The position numbers and the translations under genes are program-made. From positions 1 to 33,344 of the forward strand of contig JANXSE010000337.1 of the NCBI GenBank assembly GCA_025356695.1: a stretch of DNA of 33,344 nt. Reading direction: 5' to 3'. This stretch comes from Betaproteobacteria bacterium (GTDB lineage: Bacteria; Pseudomonadota; Gammaproteobacteria; Burkholderiales; SG8-41). The notes beneath the pieces are model-generated. The model was not told the DNA's origin. It did no database searches and was given only the letters and a program-made list of their open reading frames with translations. Shown piece after piece: positions 16,330 through 23,713 of this stretch (its first letter is position 1; the number at the start of each line of letters is the position of its first letter).

Positions 16330-16730
16330 TTGAGAAAATGGAAACCGTGGTCCGTCCCCTTGAGTTGCCGGAACCAGGACTCGCAGAGAAGCTGCGGAGG
16401 CATCGCGCTCAAGTCAACATTAGCTGCCGTGGTTAGTTCGAACGATCTGTGCTTCTGATATCCCATGCGTTGGAAGACGGACTCCCCACGGATATTGTGG
16501 GGTATTGGACTTTTCGTATTGGTACACAATTGCGTCTGGCATATTTCGACGATCGTAGCTGAACTCGCAAGGTGTTTGTCATCCCCATCCGACAACCATT
16601 TGCCCACGGCGTTGTAACGCGATTCCGCTTCACGCCGCTCGGTGTCAGTGATATCCAGCTTTTCGCAGGCAATTTCGAGCATGCCTACGAGGTAACGTTT
16701 TTCAAAAGTAGCTAGCTCACGTGCGCCCAT
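16296..16730 (-). pseudogene. Remnant of a SMODS/CD-NTase-like nucleotidyltransferase gene (probable)
   Basis: The frame encodes 144 residues. From the ATG at 16730 (AGGA upstream), residues 1-60 read like the N-terminal helices of bacterial cGAS/DncV-like nucleotidyltransferases of CBASS antiphage systems: a LEIACEKLDIT helix, TERREAESRYNAVGKWLSDG, then SSATI where intact members continue into a YPQGS-type active-site strand. Here no GS motif or catalytic Asp pair follows. Residues 61-120 are not recognisable, and the last part is read through the REP copy and the RAYT fragment, so they cannot be original protein. I take it as a broken 5' end of a defence gene. A chance resemblance or an unrelated small protein remains possible. 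Confidence 0.45.
16341..16359 (-). repeat. REP-like 19-bp inverted repeat, right copy
   Basis: GAAACCGTGGTCCGTCCCC is the exact reverse complement of 15950-15968. It lies 11 bp past the stop of the deleted RAYT gene and inside the decayed frame on the minus strand. Confidence 0.8.
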
Positions 16731-16870
16731 ATATTTTTCCTTTCGATCCGGCGGCAATTCAACGATGCAGAACCCGCCGCTGACGGGGCGCACGCATCCA
16801 TAAAAACGGAGAATTATTTTGGACGCGAGGCCACAAACGCCAAATTCAAGAGGCCGCGCGGGGCTCTTAG

Positions 16871-17023
16871 AAATCCTATGGCCGCGCCAAGGTTTTCCAT
16901 AAACCCGAGGTAAGCATTGAGGCCAAAATTTCGCAATGCAGCATTTACAAATCGGGCGATCTCGTTCTCACCAACACCAAAATGCCGGTAGCCATCAAGG
17001 GCAAGAACGTTGCAGGCGAGTAG
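16871..17023 (+). pseudogene. Unidentified 3' gene fragment
   Basis: A frame open from just after a TAG at 16868 to a TAG at 17021 has protein-like text (KVFHKPEVSIEAKISQCSIY, then KSGDLVLTNTKMPVAIKGKN) but no convincing start. It looks like the C-terminal 50 residues of a protein of unknown family, left after loss of the upstream part. It ends 18 bp from the end of the convergent acyl-CoA dehydrogenase gene. This is a weak call based only on residue composition. Confidence 0.25.
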
Positions 17024-17041
17024 CCTGCACCCTAACCCGGG

Positions 17042-18226
17042 TTACTTCAGCAAAAAACTCACCGCCTTCATCCTCTGCACTGCATCCCCCGCGATATGCG
17101 TCCAGATGATCGCGTCGCGCACCAGTTTGTCGGCGCCGGCGCGATGTCTGCCGTCGGCATAGCCATGGATTTCCTGATTGAGATTGCACACGCGCTGAAT
17201 CGCCTCGGTGGCGAAGTTCATCAGGAAGTGGCTGTGCGCGAAATGCTCGGCTTCTTCGTCGTCGGATTCGGTGGCGACGCGCAGCATGAACGAGCGCAAC
17301 GCCTCGGTCATCATGTGCATTTCCGATAATTGCAATTGCACGACCTGCTCCCCGGCAAGCGCGCGACCGCCGCGTTTTTCGCGATGCGCGTGTTGCATCG
17401 CCATTTCGACCGCGGCGTCGCAGACGCCGACGGCATTGGCTGAATATTCGAGCTCGGCGAACTTGGCGTTTTTGCCGCCGTGGTGGTTCATCGCGCCGTT
17501 GAGTTTTCCCATCATGTCGGATTGCGGCACGCGCGTGTTTTCGAATATCAACTCCGCGTTCTGATAAAAACGCCAGCCGCCTTTGTTGAACACCTTGCCG
17601 ACACGCACGCCGCTGTGCGGCATCGGCACCGCGAAGATGGTCGTGCCGCCGCGCACCGCGACGTCGGGATCGGTGCGGGTGAAGACAAAAATGAGTTTGC
17701 CGATGTTTGCGTTGGCGATAAAACATTTCTCGCCGTTGAGCAGCCAGGCGTCGCCCTCGCGTTTTGCGCTGAGGCGCAATCCGCTTTTTGGCGCCTCGGC
17801 GGGCGGCAGCCGGTTGTCGGACCCGGCGTTGGGCTCGGTGATGCCGCCGCCGAGCACAAAGGCGTCGTCGGCCATGAAAGGCTTGAGATACCGTTCCTGC
17901 TGTTCGGGCGTGCAGCGGTCCATGATCAGGTGGCACCACTTCCAGCACTGGCTGAAGGTCTTAGCGATGGCGCTGTCGCCGCGCGCGAGCTCGGCCATGA
18001 CGATCGCCTGCGTGGTGAAATCGACTTCGGGACCACCCCAGATTTTCGGCACGCCCAAGGTACGCAGCCCGAGCCGCGAGCCCTTGCGGATGATCTCCCA
18101 GTCGAAGGTTGCGCGGGCGTCGGCGATGGCGTCGCGGTCGACGGAAATTTTGCAGATTTCCTCTGCGGCGAATTTACGCGCGATCATCTGCCAGGCGCGC
18201 TGCTCTTCAGTCAAACGAAAATCCAT
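17042..18226 (-). CDS. Acyl-CoA dehydrogenase-family flavoprotein lacking the usual catalytic Glu
   Basis: This 394-residue protein has the full acyl-CoA dehydrogenase layout: N-terminal helices (MDFRLTEEQRAW), the flavin strand segment GGGITEPNAGSDN (about 130-142), WLLNGEKCFIANAN (about 165-178), the C-terminal helical bundle and EIHGYADG near 352. At the end, where members have R-D-A-x(6)-E-G-T, this protein has RDAIIWTHIAGD, placing Ala at about 379 in the position of the catalytic glutamate. Some family branches carry the base elsewhere, so activity is not excluded. The ATG is followed by a normal N-terminus. It diverges from a Bug receptor gene with a 135-bp gap. Electron transfer would go to ETF, possibly that at 2645-4404. 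Confidence 0.88.
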   Translation of the reverse strand: MDFRLTEEQRAWQMIARKFAAEEICKISVDRDAIADARATFDWEIIRKGSRLGLRTLGVPKIWGGPEVDFTTQAIVMAELARGDSAIAKTFSQCWKWCHLIMDRCTPEQQERYLKPFMADDAFVLGGGITEPNAGSDNRLPPAEAPKSGLRLSAKREGDAWLLNGEKCFIANANIGKLIFVFTRTDPDVAVRGGTTIFAVPMPHSGVRVGKVFNKGGWRFYQNAELIFENTRVPQSDMMGKLNGAMNHHGGKNAKFAELEYSANAVGVCDAAVEMAMQHAHREKRGGRALAGEQVVQLQLSEMHMMTEALRSFMLRVATESDDEEAEHFAHSHFLMNFATEAIQRVCNLNQEIHGYADGRHRAGADKLVRDAIIWTHIAGDAVQRMKAVSFLLK

Positions 18227-18306
18227 TGCACTCCCCGCCGATTTTTATCGTTTAGTGCCGCCGATGATGCCCCGACACCGCCGGTGCCGCAAGCCGGCCG
18301 CGGCCA

Positions 18307-18334
18307 TTGCGCAGCGGGCCGTCTTTGTTTTAAT
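18307..18334 (+). promoter_or_regulatory. Candidate promoter for the Bug receptor at 18362
   Basis: TTGCGC (18307-18312) and TTTAAT (18329-18334) are separated by 16 bp, with the -10 matching five of six consensus bases and the -35 only three. A transcript would start about 20 bases before the ATG. It lies in the divergent gap with the acyl-CoA dehydrogenase-like gene. Confidence 0.3.
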
Positions 18335-18361
18335 CTTCGCCGCGTCTATCCTGGAGAAAAC

Positions 18362-19333
18362 ATGCGTACATCAAGAAATCTGCTGATCATTGCCTGCGGG
18401 CTGTTGCTGGCCACCGGCGCCGCGGCACAAGGCTGGCGCCCCGAGCGCGCGATTGAAATCATCACCTCGTCGGATGCCGGCGGCAGCAACGACCAGGTCG
18501 CGCGCGTGATCCAGAAAATTGTGCAGGATGCGAAGCAGGTGCCGACGCCGATCAACGTCATGAACAAACCCGGCGGCAATCAGACCATCGCCGTGGTTTA
18601 CCTGAATTCGTTTCCGGCCAACCCGCATTACCTGCTACTCGCCAACCCGACGATCTTCGGCAACCAGTTGAGCGGCATTACGCAAACCAGTTACCTCGAC
18701 CTGACGCCAGTGGCGCTGCTGCTGAACGAGCACAGCGCGCTGTCGGTGCGCGCGAATGCGCCGTTCAAAACCATGCGCGATTTGATCGAGCGCCTGAAGG
18801 CAGACCCTACTTCGCTCGCCATCGGCACTGTCGCACGCGGCGGCCCCAATCACCTGACGCTGGCGCTGGCGCTGCGTTCGGGCGGCGTTGACGTGCGCAA
18901 GCTCAAGGTCGCAATCTTCAAGACCAACGCCGATTCGATGACGGCGCTGGTGGGCGGCCATCTCGACCTCGTGGTGTCGTCGGTCGGCTCGGCCTCGCCG
19001 CAGGTGACGGCGGGCGGCGCGCGCATGCTGGCGGTGGCGGCGCCGCGCCGCCTCGGCGCCTTCCCCAACGTGCCGACGATGAAGGAACAGGGCATCGACA
19101 GCACGCTGGAAAGCTGGCGCGCGATCTTCGCGCCGAAAAACACGCCGGCCGTCGCCGTCGCCTACTGGGAAGACGTGCTGGCGAAACTGGCGCTCAGCAA
19201 TGAGTGGAAAAAAGAAGCTGAAACGCGCGACTGGGACCCGCAGTTCATGCGCAGTAAGGAATTCGCCAAATATCTCGAGGTCGAGTTCAACGACACCAAA
19301 CTCATCATGACCGAGCTCGGGCTGGTCAAGTAA
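18362..19333 (+). CDS. Bug/TctC-type solute-binding receptor (copy 4)
   Basis: This 323-residue periplasmic receptor has its signal peptide cut after AAA (residue 22), giving a mature start QGWRPERAIEIITSSDAGGS. It is of the same subtype as the receptor at 1572: both begin GW-P, carry a KPGG turn near residue 65, share REQGIDS/KEQGIDS and EWKK, and end in TELG-x-x-K. The ATG has GGAG about 6 bases upstream; a longer in-frame extension upstream is antisense to the neighbouring dehydrogenase gene and was discarded. It ends 15 bp from the end of the convergent receptor gene at 19349. No membrane subunits are nearby. Confidence 0.92.
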   Translation: MRTSRNLLIIACGLLLATGAAAQGWRPERAIEIITSSDAGGSNDQVARVIQKIVQDAKQVPTPINVMNKPGGNQTIAVVYLNSFPANPHYLLLANPTIFGNQLSGITQTSYLDLTPVALLLNEHSALSVRANAPFKTMRDLIERLKADPTSLAIGTVARGGPNHLTLALALRSGGVDVRKLKVAIFKTNADSMTALVGGHLDLVVSSVGSASPQVTAGGARMLAVAAPRRLGAFPNVPTMKEQGIDSTLESWRAIFAPKNTPAVAVAYWEDVLAKLALSNEWKKEAETRDWDPQFMRSKEFAKYLEVEFNDTKLIMTELGLVK

Positions 19334-19348
19334 GGCCGTCGCTGCCGC

Positions 19349-20308
19349 CTATTTGCGCGCCAGCCCCGCGCTCTTCACGACCTTGGTCCATTTCGCGATA
19401 TCGGCCTTGATGAAAGCGGCGAATTTTTCCGGCGAGCCGCCGCCCGGCTGCGCACCATCGGCGGCAAGGCGCTCGCGCACGAGGGGCTTGTGTAAAATCT
19501 TGTCGATCTCGGCGTTCATGCGCGCAATCATCGCGGCGGGCGTGCCGGCCGGCGCCAGCATGCCGCTCCATTGCGTGACTTCGTAACCGGCGAGACCCGA
19601 TTCGGCGACGGTCGGCACGTTCGGCAAAACCGGCGAGCGTTCCGCCGTCGTCACCGCCAGCGCGCGCAGGCGCTCGGCTTTGATCTGCGCGCTGGCTTCA
19701 AGTATGTTGATAAAGCCGACCTGCACGTGGCCGGCGATGACGTCGATGATGGCCTGGCCGCCGCCCTTGTACGGCACGTGCGACATCGACACACCGGTCG
19801 ACATCTTGAACAACTCGCCGGCCAGATGGCTGATCGTGCCTTCGCCCGATGAGGCGAAATTGAGTTTCGATTCTTTGGCGCGACCGAACGCAATGAATTC
19901 CTTCACGGTCTTCACCGGCACTGACGGATGCACCGAGAGCACCAGCGGCACCGTCGTGGTGTGAATGATGGCGGCGAAATCCTTGACCGGATCAAAGGGC
20001 ACCGTATCGACCAGCGGGCGCACCGAAATATTGCTCGCCGTGCCCATCACGAAGGTATAACCGTCGGGCCGCGAACGCGCCGCAATTTCGGAGCCGATCA
20101 CCCCGCCGCCACCGCCCCGGTTGTCGACCACGATGGACTGGCCGAGCACCTCGGTGAGATCGGGCGCGATCAGGCGCGCCAGCAGCGACGCGCCGCCACC
20201 CGGCACGAAAGGCGAAATCAGGCGGATCGGTTTTGACGGCCAGGTATCGGCGGCCTGCGCGCTGGCGGTTAAAAACAGTGCGGCCAATACGATGCGGCTT
20301 TTGCTCAT
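19349..20308 (-). CDS. Bug/TctC-type solute-binding receptor (copy 5)
   Basis: This 319-residue receptor has a signal peptide ending near residue 20 (SAQAA-DT), then WPSKPIRLISPFVPGGGA and VDNRGGGGGVIGSEIAARS. Further marks are VPYKGGGQAIIDVIAGHV and PTVAESGLAGYEVTQWSG. In the first turn, the usual PGG-x-x-D has Ser in place of the Asp (PGGGASLLAR). Its ATG overlaps the stop of the upstream GST-family gene by four bases (ATGA), so the two are translated together. Ligand unknown. Confidence 0.92.
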   Translation of the reverse strand: MSKSRIVLAALFLTASAQAADTWPSKPIRLISPFVPGGGASLLARLIAPDLTEVLGQSIVVDNRGGGGGVIGSEIAARSRPDGYTFVMGTASNISVRPLVDTVPFDPVKDFAAIIHTTTVPLVLSVHPSVPVKTVKEFIAFGRAKESKLNFASSGEGTISHLAGELFKMSTGVSMSHVPYKGGGQAIIDVIAGHVQVGFINILEASAQIKAERLRALAVTTAERSPVLPNVPTVAESGLAGYEVTQWSGMLAPAGTPAAMIARMNAEIDKILHKPLVRERLAADGAQPGGGSPEKFAAFIKADIAKWTKVVKSAGLARK

Positions 20309-21141
20309 TTCTTCTTTGCTCCGGTGTTACGCGCGCTCTTGCGCGCAGGCTGTGGGGTGACCTTGCGCACGGCCTTTGGTTTCACCCTGGTTTTGGCGGC
20401 GGCGCGCGGCGGCTGCAAATCGAGTTCCGGGTAGCGCCTGAAAATGCCGAGCTGGTTGAACGGCAGGCGGCGCTTCGATTTCAAGTACGCGGCGATGCGC
20501 GGCAAGGCTTCGACGCGCGCGCTCAAGGCAACCAGCAGCGGCAGCGACGGTTCGAGCGCCGCCATCGCGCGCGGAAACGCATAGCGCAAACCGGCGATCA
20601 ATTGAAACATCGACAAATCGACGTACGAAAGCCGCTCGCCAGCCATGTGGCCGCTGCCCGCCGGATTGGCACGCAGCACACGCTCGAAATAATTCAGAAA
20701 CCGCGGCAGGCGCTCGGCGTGAAATTTTTCGGCGCGGCGTTTCGCTTCGGGAATCTGCTCTTCGTAATAAAGGCTGCCGGCAATCGGATGGTGGGTGTCA
20801 TGGACATGCACGACGAAGTCAGTCACCGTCAGCTGCAACTGATGCGCCCACAGGCGCCCCGACTCATCGGCCGGCGCCAGATCGTGGCGCGCGCCGAGAA
20901 ACATCAGAATATTCGCGGTCTGCGCAATCAACTGGTCGCCGACTTTCAGCAGCGGCGGCGCATACGGCGGAAACGCCAGCGCTTCATCGGCGAGCACACG
21001 GCGGATCGCCGGCGTGCCCATGCCTGCGTCTTCGGGTTCGCGCGCGATGTCGATATATTCGACGCCGGCCTGTTCGAGCGCGAGGCGCACGAACTCGCCG
21101 CGGCCCTGGATGTGCGACCAATAATACAATTCGTACGTCAT
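20305..21141 (-). CDS. GST-family protein with a basic C-terminal tail
   Basis: This 278-residue protein has a thioredoxin-like N-terminal domain of sigma/alpha-class GST style (MTYELYYWSHIQGRGEFVRL, with GRGEFVRLALE as the first helix) and an all-helical second domain (YVDLSMFQLIAGL near 190). Residues after about 245 form a tail of Ala, Lys, Arg and Pro (for example AKTRVKPKAVRKVTPQPARK) of the kind seen in histone H1-like bacterial proteins and unusual for a GST. The ATG at 21141 has CGGAG about 7 bases upstream. The gene overlaps the Bug receptor gene at 19349 by ATGA, and diverges from that at 21237. It is likely a glutathione-dependent detoxifying or isomerising enzyme; substrate unknown. 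Confidence 0.85.
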   Translation of the reverse strand: MTYELYYWSHIQGRGEFVRLALEQAGVEYIDIAREPEDAGMGTPAIRRVLADEALAFPPYAPPLLKVGDQLIAQTANILMFLGARHDLAPADESGRLWAHQLQLTVTDFVVHVHDTHHPIAGSLYYEEQIPEAKRRAEKFHAERLPRFLNYFERVLRANPAGSGHMAGERLSYVDLSMFQLIAGLRYAFPRAMAALEPSLPLLVALSARVEALPRIAAYLKSKRRLPFNQLGIFRRYPELDLQPPRAAAKTRVKPKAVRKVTPQPARKSARNTGAKKK

Positions 21142-21222
21142 GGTGAAACTCCGTGGCGGCGTATTCATACGGGAGAATACCACCGCATCACACACCACGA
21201 TTCCATTCGCCGCCACATGGAA

Positions 21223-21228
21223 TATACT
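21223..21228 (+). promoter_or_regulatory. Candidate -10 box placing transcription at the start codon
   Basis: TATACT (five of six consensus bases) ends 8 bases before the ATG at 21237, so a transcript from it would start at or almost at the start codon. The -35 region is poor (TTCCAT at 21201). The gene has no ribosome binding site, which fits a leaderless transcript. Confidence 0.3.
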
Positions 21229-21236
21229 TGCCGGCC

Positions 21237-22211
21237 ATGAATATCCGATGCCCCGCATTGCCCGTTTACGTTGCGACGATTGCTGTTGCCTGCCTGTCGG
21301 CGACGGCGTTCGCGCAATCGTCACCCAACCGCCCCATTCGCCTCGTCGTCGGCTCCGCACCCGGCGGCCCGTCCGATGTGCAGGCGCGCCTGCTGGTGCC
21401 GAAGCTAACCGAGGTGATGGGCGCCACCATCATTGTCGACAACCGCGCCAGCAGCAACGGCATACTCGGCATGGAGATCGCCTCGAAAGCGCCGGCTGAT
21501 GGCAACACCTTTGCGGTCGGCAACAGCGGCACACACGCGGTCAATGCCTATCTCTATAAAAATCTGCCGTACGACCCGGTACGCGATTTCACGCCGGTGA
21601 GCCAGTTCTCGACCACCGGCATGGTGGTGGCGGCGAATGCACGCCTGCCCGGCACCTCGATTCAGGAACTTGCTGCGTTCGCGAAAACACGCAAGGGCGG
21701 CCTTAACATCGCTATACCCGGCGCCACCGGCGAACTCGCCGGCGATGCACTGTGGGCACAGCTCGGCATCAAAATGACCAACATACAATACAAAGGCAGC
21801 GCGCCGTCGGAGCTCGCAGTGGCTTCGGGCGAAGCCGACATTTCGATGCTCACGCCGCTGGCGACTGCCAACCATATTCAATCCGGCCGCCTCAAGGCCT
21901 ACGGCATCACCAGCGCGACGCGTTCGCCGGTGCTACCTGAGGTGCCCACACTCGCCGAACAGGGCGTGACCGGTTACGACTTTCAGTTCTGGAACGGCTT
22001 GTTCGCGCCAGCGAAAACGCCGGACGCCGCCGTGCGCCGCATGCACAAAGCAGTGGTGCAGGCGCTGCAAACGCCGGAAGTGAAAGACCGCTTCCGCCAG
22101 CTCGGGTTGGTGGTGGTGGGCAACACGCCGGAGGAATTCCGTGTCATCGTCAACCGCGACGTCGAAAAATTCCGCAGGATCATCATCGATTCCGGTATCC
22201 CGCGTTTATAG
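21237..22211 (+). CDS. Bug/TctC-type solute-binding receptor (copy 6)
   Basis: This 324-residue periplasmic receptor has a signal peptide ending AFA-QS (residue 26), then NRPIRLVVGSAPGGPSD, VDNRASSNGILGMEIASKAP, YKGSAPSELAVASGEADI and PTLAEQGVTGYDFQFWNG. The ATG at 21237 begins a good signal peptide but has no purine-rich site before it. It is followed after 33 bp by an alpha/beta hydrolase gene on the same strand, so the two may form an uptake-and-hydrolysis pair. It diverges from the GST-family gene at 21141. Confidence 0.9.
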   Translation: MNIRCPALPVYVATIAVACLSATAFAQSSPNRPIRLVVGSAPGGPSDVQARLLVPKLTEVMGATIIVDNRASSNGILGMEIASKAPADGNTFAVGNSGTHAVNAYLYKNLPYDPVRDFTPVSQFSTTGMVVAANARLPGTSIQELAAFAKTRKGGLNIAIPGATGELAGDALWAQLGIKMTNIQYKGSAPSELAVASGEADISMLTPLATANHIQSGRLKAYGITSATRSPVLPEVPTLAEQGVTGYDFQFWNGLFAPAKTPDAAVRRMHKAVVQALQTPEVKDRFRQLGLVVVGNTPEEFRVIVNRDVEKFRRIIIDSGIPRL

Positions 22212-22244
22212 TCGCGGCGCCACAAATTAAATCAGGAGACCGCA

Positions 22245-23438
22245 ATGCCCAGTTCGAAGCTGCCTGACGGCGAGCTTGCCTACAGCTATTTTCCCGACAA
22301 CTATCGCTGGTCGCATGGTGTATTGATTGCGCTCGGCGGCGCACCTTGGGGCGGCGCCGAGATCGACGAAGTGAATCGCATCGGTCTCAGGCTGAAAAAT
22401 CACGTCGGCGACGACATTGCCTGGTTCAATGAGTGGGCGGGCGAAGCCGAACGCATCGAAAATATCGGCCATGCCGAAGCGGCCAGGGGCCACGCGCTGA
22501 CAGCGTCGTCCTATCTGCTGCGCGCTGCGCACTACTATCACGTCGGCGAACGTTTCTCGCAGCCCAAGACGCCCGAAACCCAGGCCGCCTACAAGCGCGG
22601 TGTCGATGCCTTCCGCAAGGGCGCGCAGCTCAACAAGGCGCTGCGTCTCGAACACGTCGAAGTGCCGTATGAAGGCGTGAGCCTGCCGGGCATCATCGTG
22701 CACGCCGAACAGCAAGCGGGCAAAAAAGGCCCGATCATGCTGTTCCTCGACGGCTTCGATGTCACCAAGGAAATTCAGTATTTCCGCGGTATTCCGGAAA
22801 TGATCAAACGCGGCATCTCGGTGCTGCTGCTCGACGGCCCCGGCAACGGCGAAGCGATCCGCTTCCGCAATCTGCTGCTGCATCATGAAACCGAACGCCA
22901 CGCCGGCGCCGCCTACGACTTTCTCGCCACGCGTCCGGAGTTCGATCCAAAGAGGATCGGGATCATGGCGCTTTCGCTCGGCGGCTATTACGCGCCGCGC
23001 GCGGCGTCGATGGATAACCGCTTCGCCTGCTGCATTTCATGGGGTCCGGAGTGGGACTATTACACCAAGTGGGAAATCCGGCTCGAGCGCATTGCCCGCG
23101 GCGAAGTGCTGTCGCTGTCAGTGCCGTGGGAACATTTGCTGTGGGTTTTCGGTGTCAAGACCAAGGAAGAAGCCTTCAAGCATCTCGAGGGCTTCAGGCT
23201 CGACGGCGTGATTCAGAAAATGCGCTGCCCGTATTTATTGGTGCACGGCGAAGGCGACCAGCAGGCGCCGTTCGAGCACGCGCAGAATATGATCAACGCC
23301 TGCGGCTCGGCGAACAAGCACATGAAGATCTTCAAGCGCGAAGAAGGCGGCTACCACCACTGCCAGGTCGATAACGTCAGCATCGGCATGGCCTACATGG
23401 CTGACTGGGTTGCGGAAACATTGCAAGCCGGCAAGTAG
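22245..23438 (+). CDS. Alpha/beta hydrolase of the DUF1100/pseudooxynicotine hydrolase type
   Basis: This 397-residue protein has a helical N-terminal cap domain (1-130) followed by an alpha/beta hydrolase core, the layout of 2,6-dihydroxypseudooxynicotine hydrolase and FrsA-like proteins. The likely triad is Ser244 in ALSLGGYY, Asp338 in HGEGDQQAP and His371 or His372 in GGYHHCQ. The nucleophile elbow is A-x-S-x-G rather than G-x-S-x-G. The strand ISVLLLDGPGNGEA (201-214) precedes it. AGGAGA sits about 6 bases before the ATG. It probably cleaves a C-C bond or ester of an aromatic or oxo compound taken up with the upstream receptor; the substrate is a guess. Confidence 0.85.
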   Translation: MPSSKLPDGELAYSYFPDNYRWSHGVLIALGGAPWGGAEIDEVNRIGLRLKNHVGDDIAWFNEWAGEAERIENIGHAEAARGHALTASSYLLRAAHYYHVGERFSQPKTPETQAAYKRGVDAFRKGAQLNKALRLEHVEVPYEGVSLPGIIVHAEQQAGKKGPIMLFLDGFDVTKEIQYFRGIPEMIKRGISVLLLDGPGNGEAIRFRNLLLHHETERHAGAAYDFLATRPEFDPKRIGIMALSLGGYYAPRAASMDNRFACCISWGPEWDYYTKWEIRLERIARGEVLSLSVPWEHLLWVFGVKTKEEAFKHLEGFRLDGVIQKMRCPYLLVHGEGDQQAPFEHAQNMINACGSANKHMKIFKREEGGYHHCQVDNVSIGMAYMADWVAETLQAGK

Positions 23439-23713
23439 CAGCCCCAAATCAGCGCAACTTCCAAGCTGTTAGCCTCCCCCTGAGAGCCGCCGAGCAGCGC
23501 AGGGAAGCCCGAAGGGCCGACGAACCGGGGGCCGGGGCTGCACCCGGCGAAGTTGATCTTGAAGCACCGCGCAGGAAATATGCACTGACGATGGGTGTCG
23601 GTCTGCGGCCTCTACCCATCCTACAAAATTATCACGGTGCTTCGCGCAGGCAAGGCGCCTGCGCCACAAAAGCAACCGCACCGCGTGGGCAACAAGTTGC
23701 CCACCTTACCCAT
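23439..23713. repeat. Repeat-dense intergenic region
   Basis: This 275-bp gap between convergent genes holds several short palindromes. They are a GATGGGT...ACCCATC hairpin at 23590-23620, a third copy of the 24-base REP-like element at 23645-23668, and a perfect hairpin GTGGGCAACAAGTTGCCCAC at 23685-23704 (9-bp stem, 2-base loop). The segment at about 23480-23540, rich in CCCGAAGGGC-type words, resembles another dispersed Burkholderiales intergenic element. No gene is seen. The hairpins may act as transcription stops for both flanking genes. Confidence 0.6.
23645..23668 (+). repeat. REP-like 24-bp element, third copy
   Basis: The 24 bases CGCAGGC...GCGCCACA match 8315-8338 with two mismatches (AA for GG in the centre), and the flanks agree too (GCTTCG before, A after). 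A match of this length at 15 kb distance in intergenic DNA marks a dispersed repeat. Confidence 0.7.

Noticed and set aside
17480..18361. Long in-frame extension upstream of the receptor gene at 18362 (a 617-residue frame in total)
   Set aside because: It is antisense to a well-supported acyl-CoA dehydrogenase gene, and the signal peptide and ribosome binding site both set the start at 18362.
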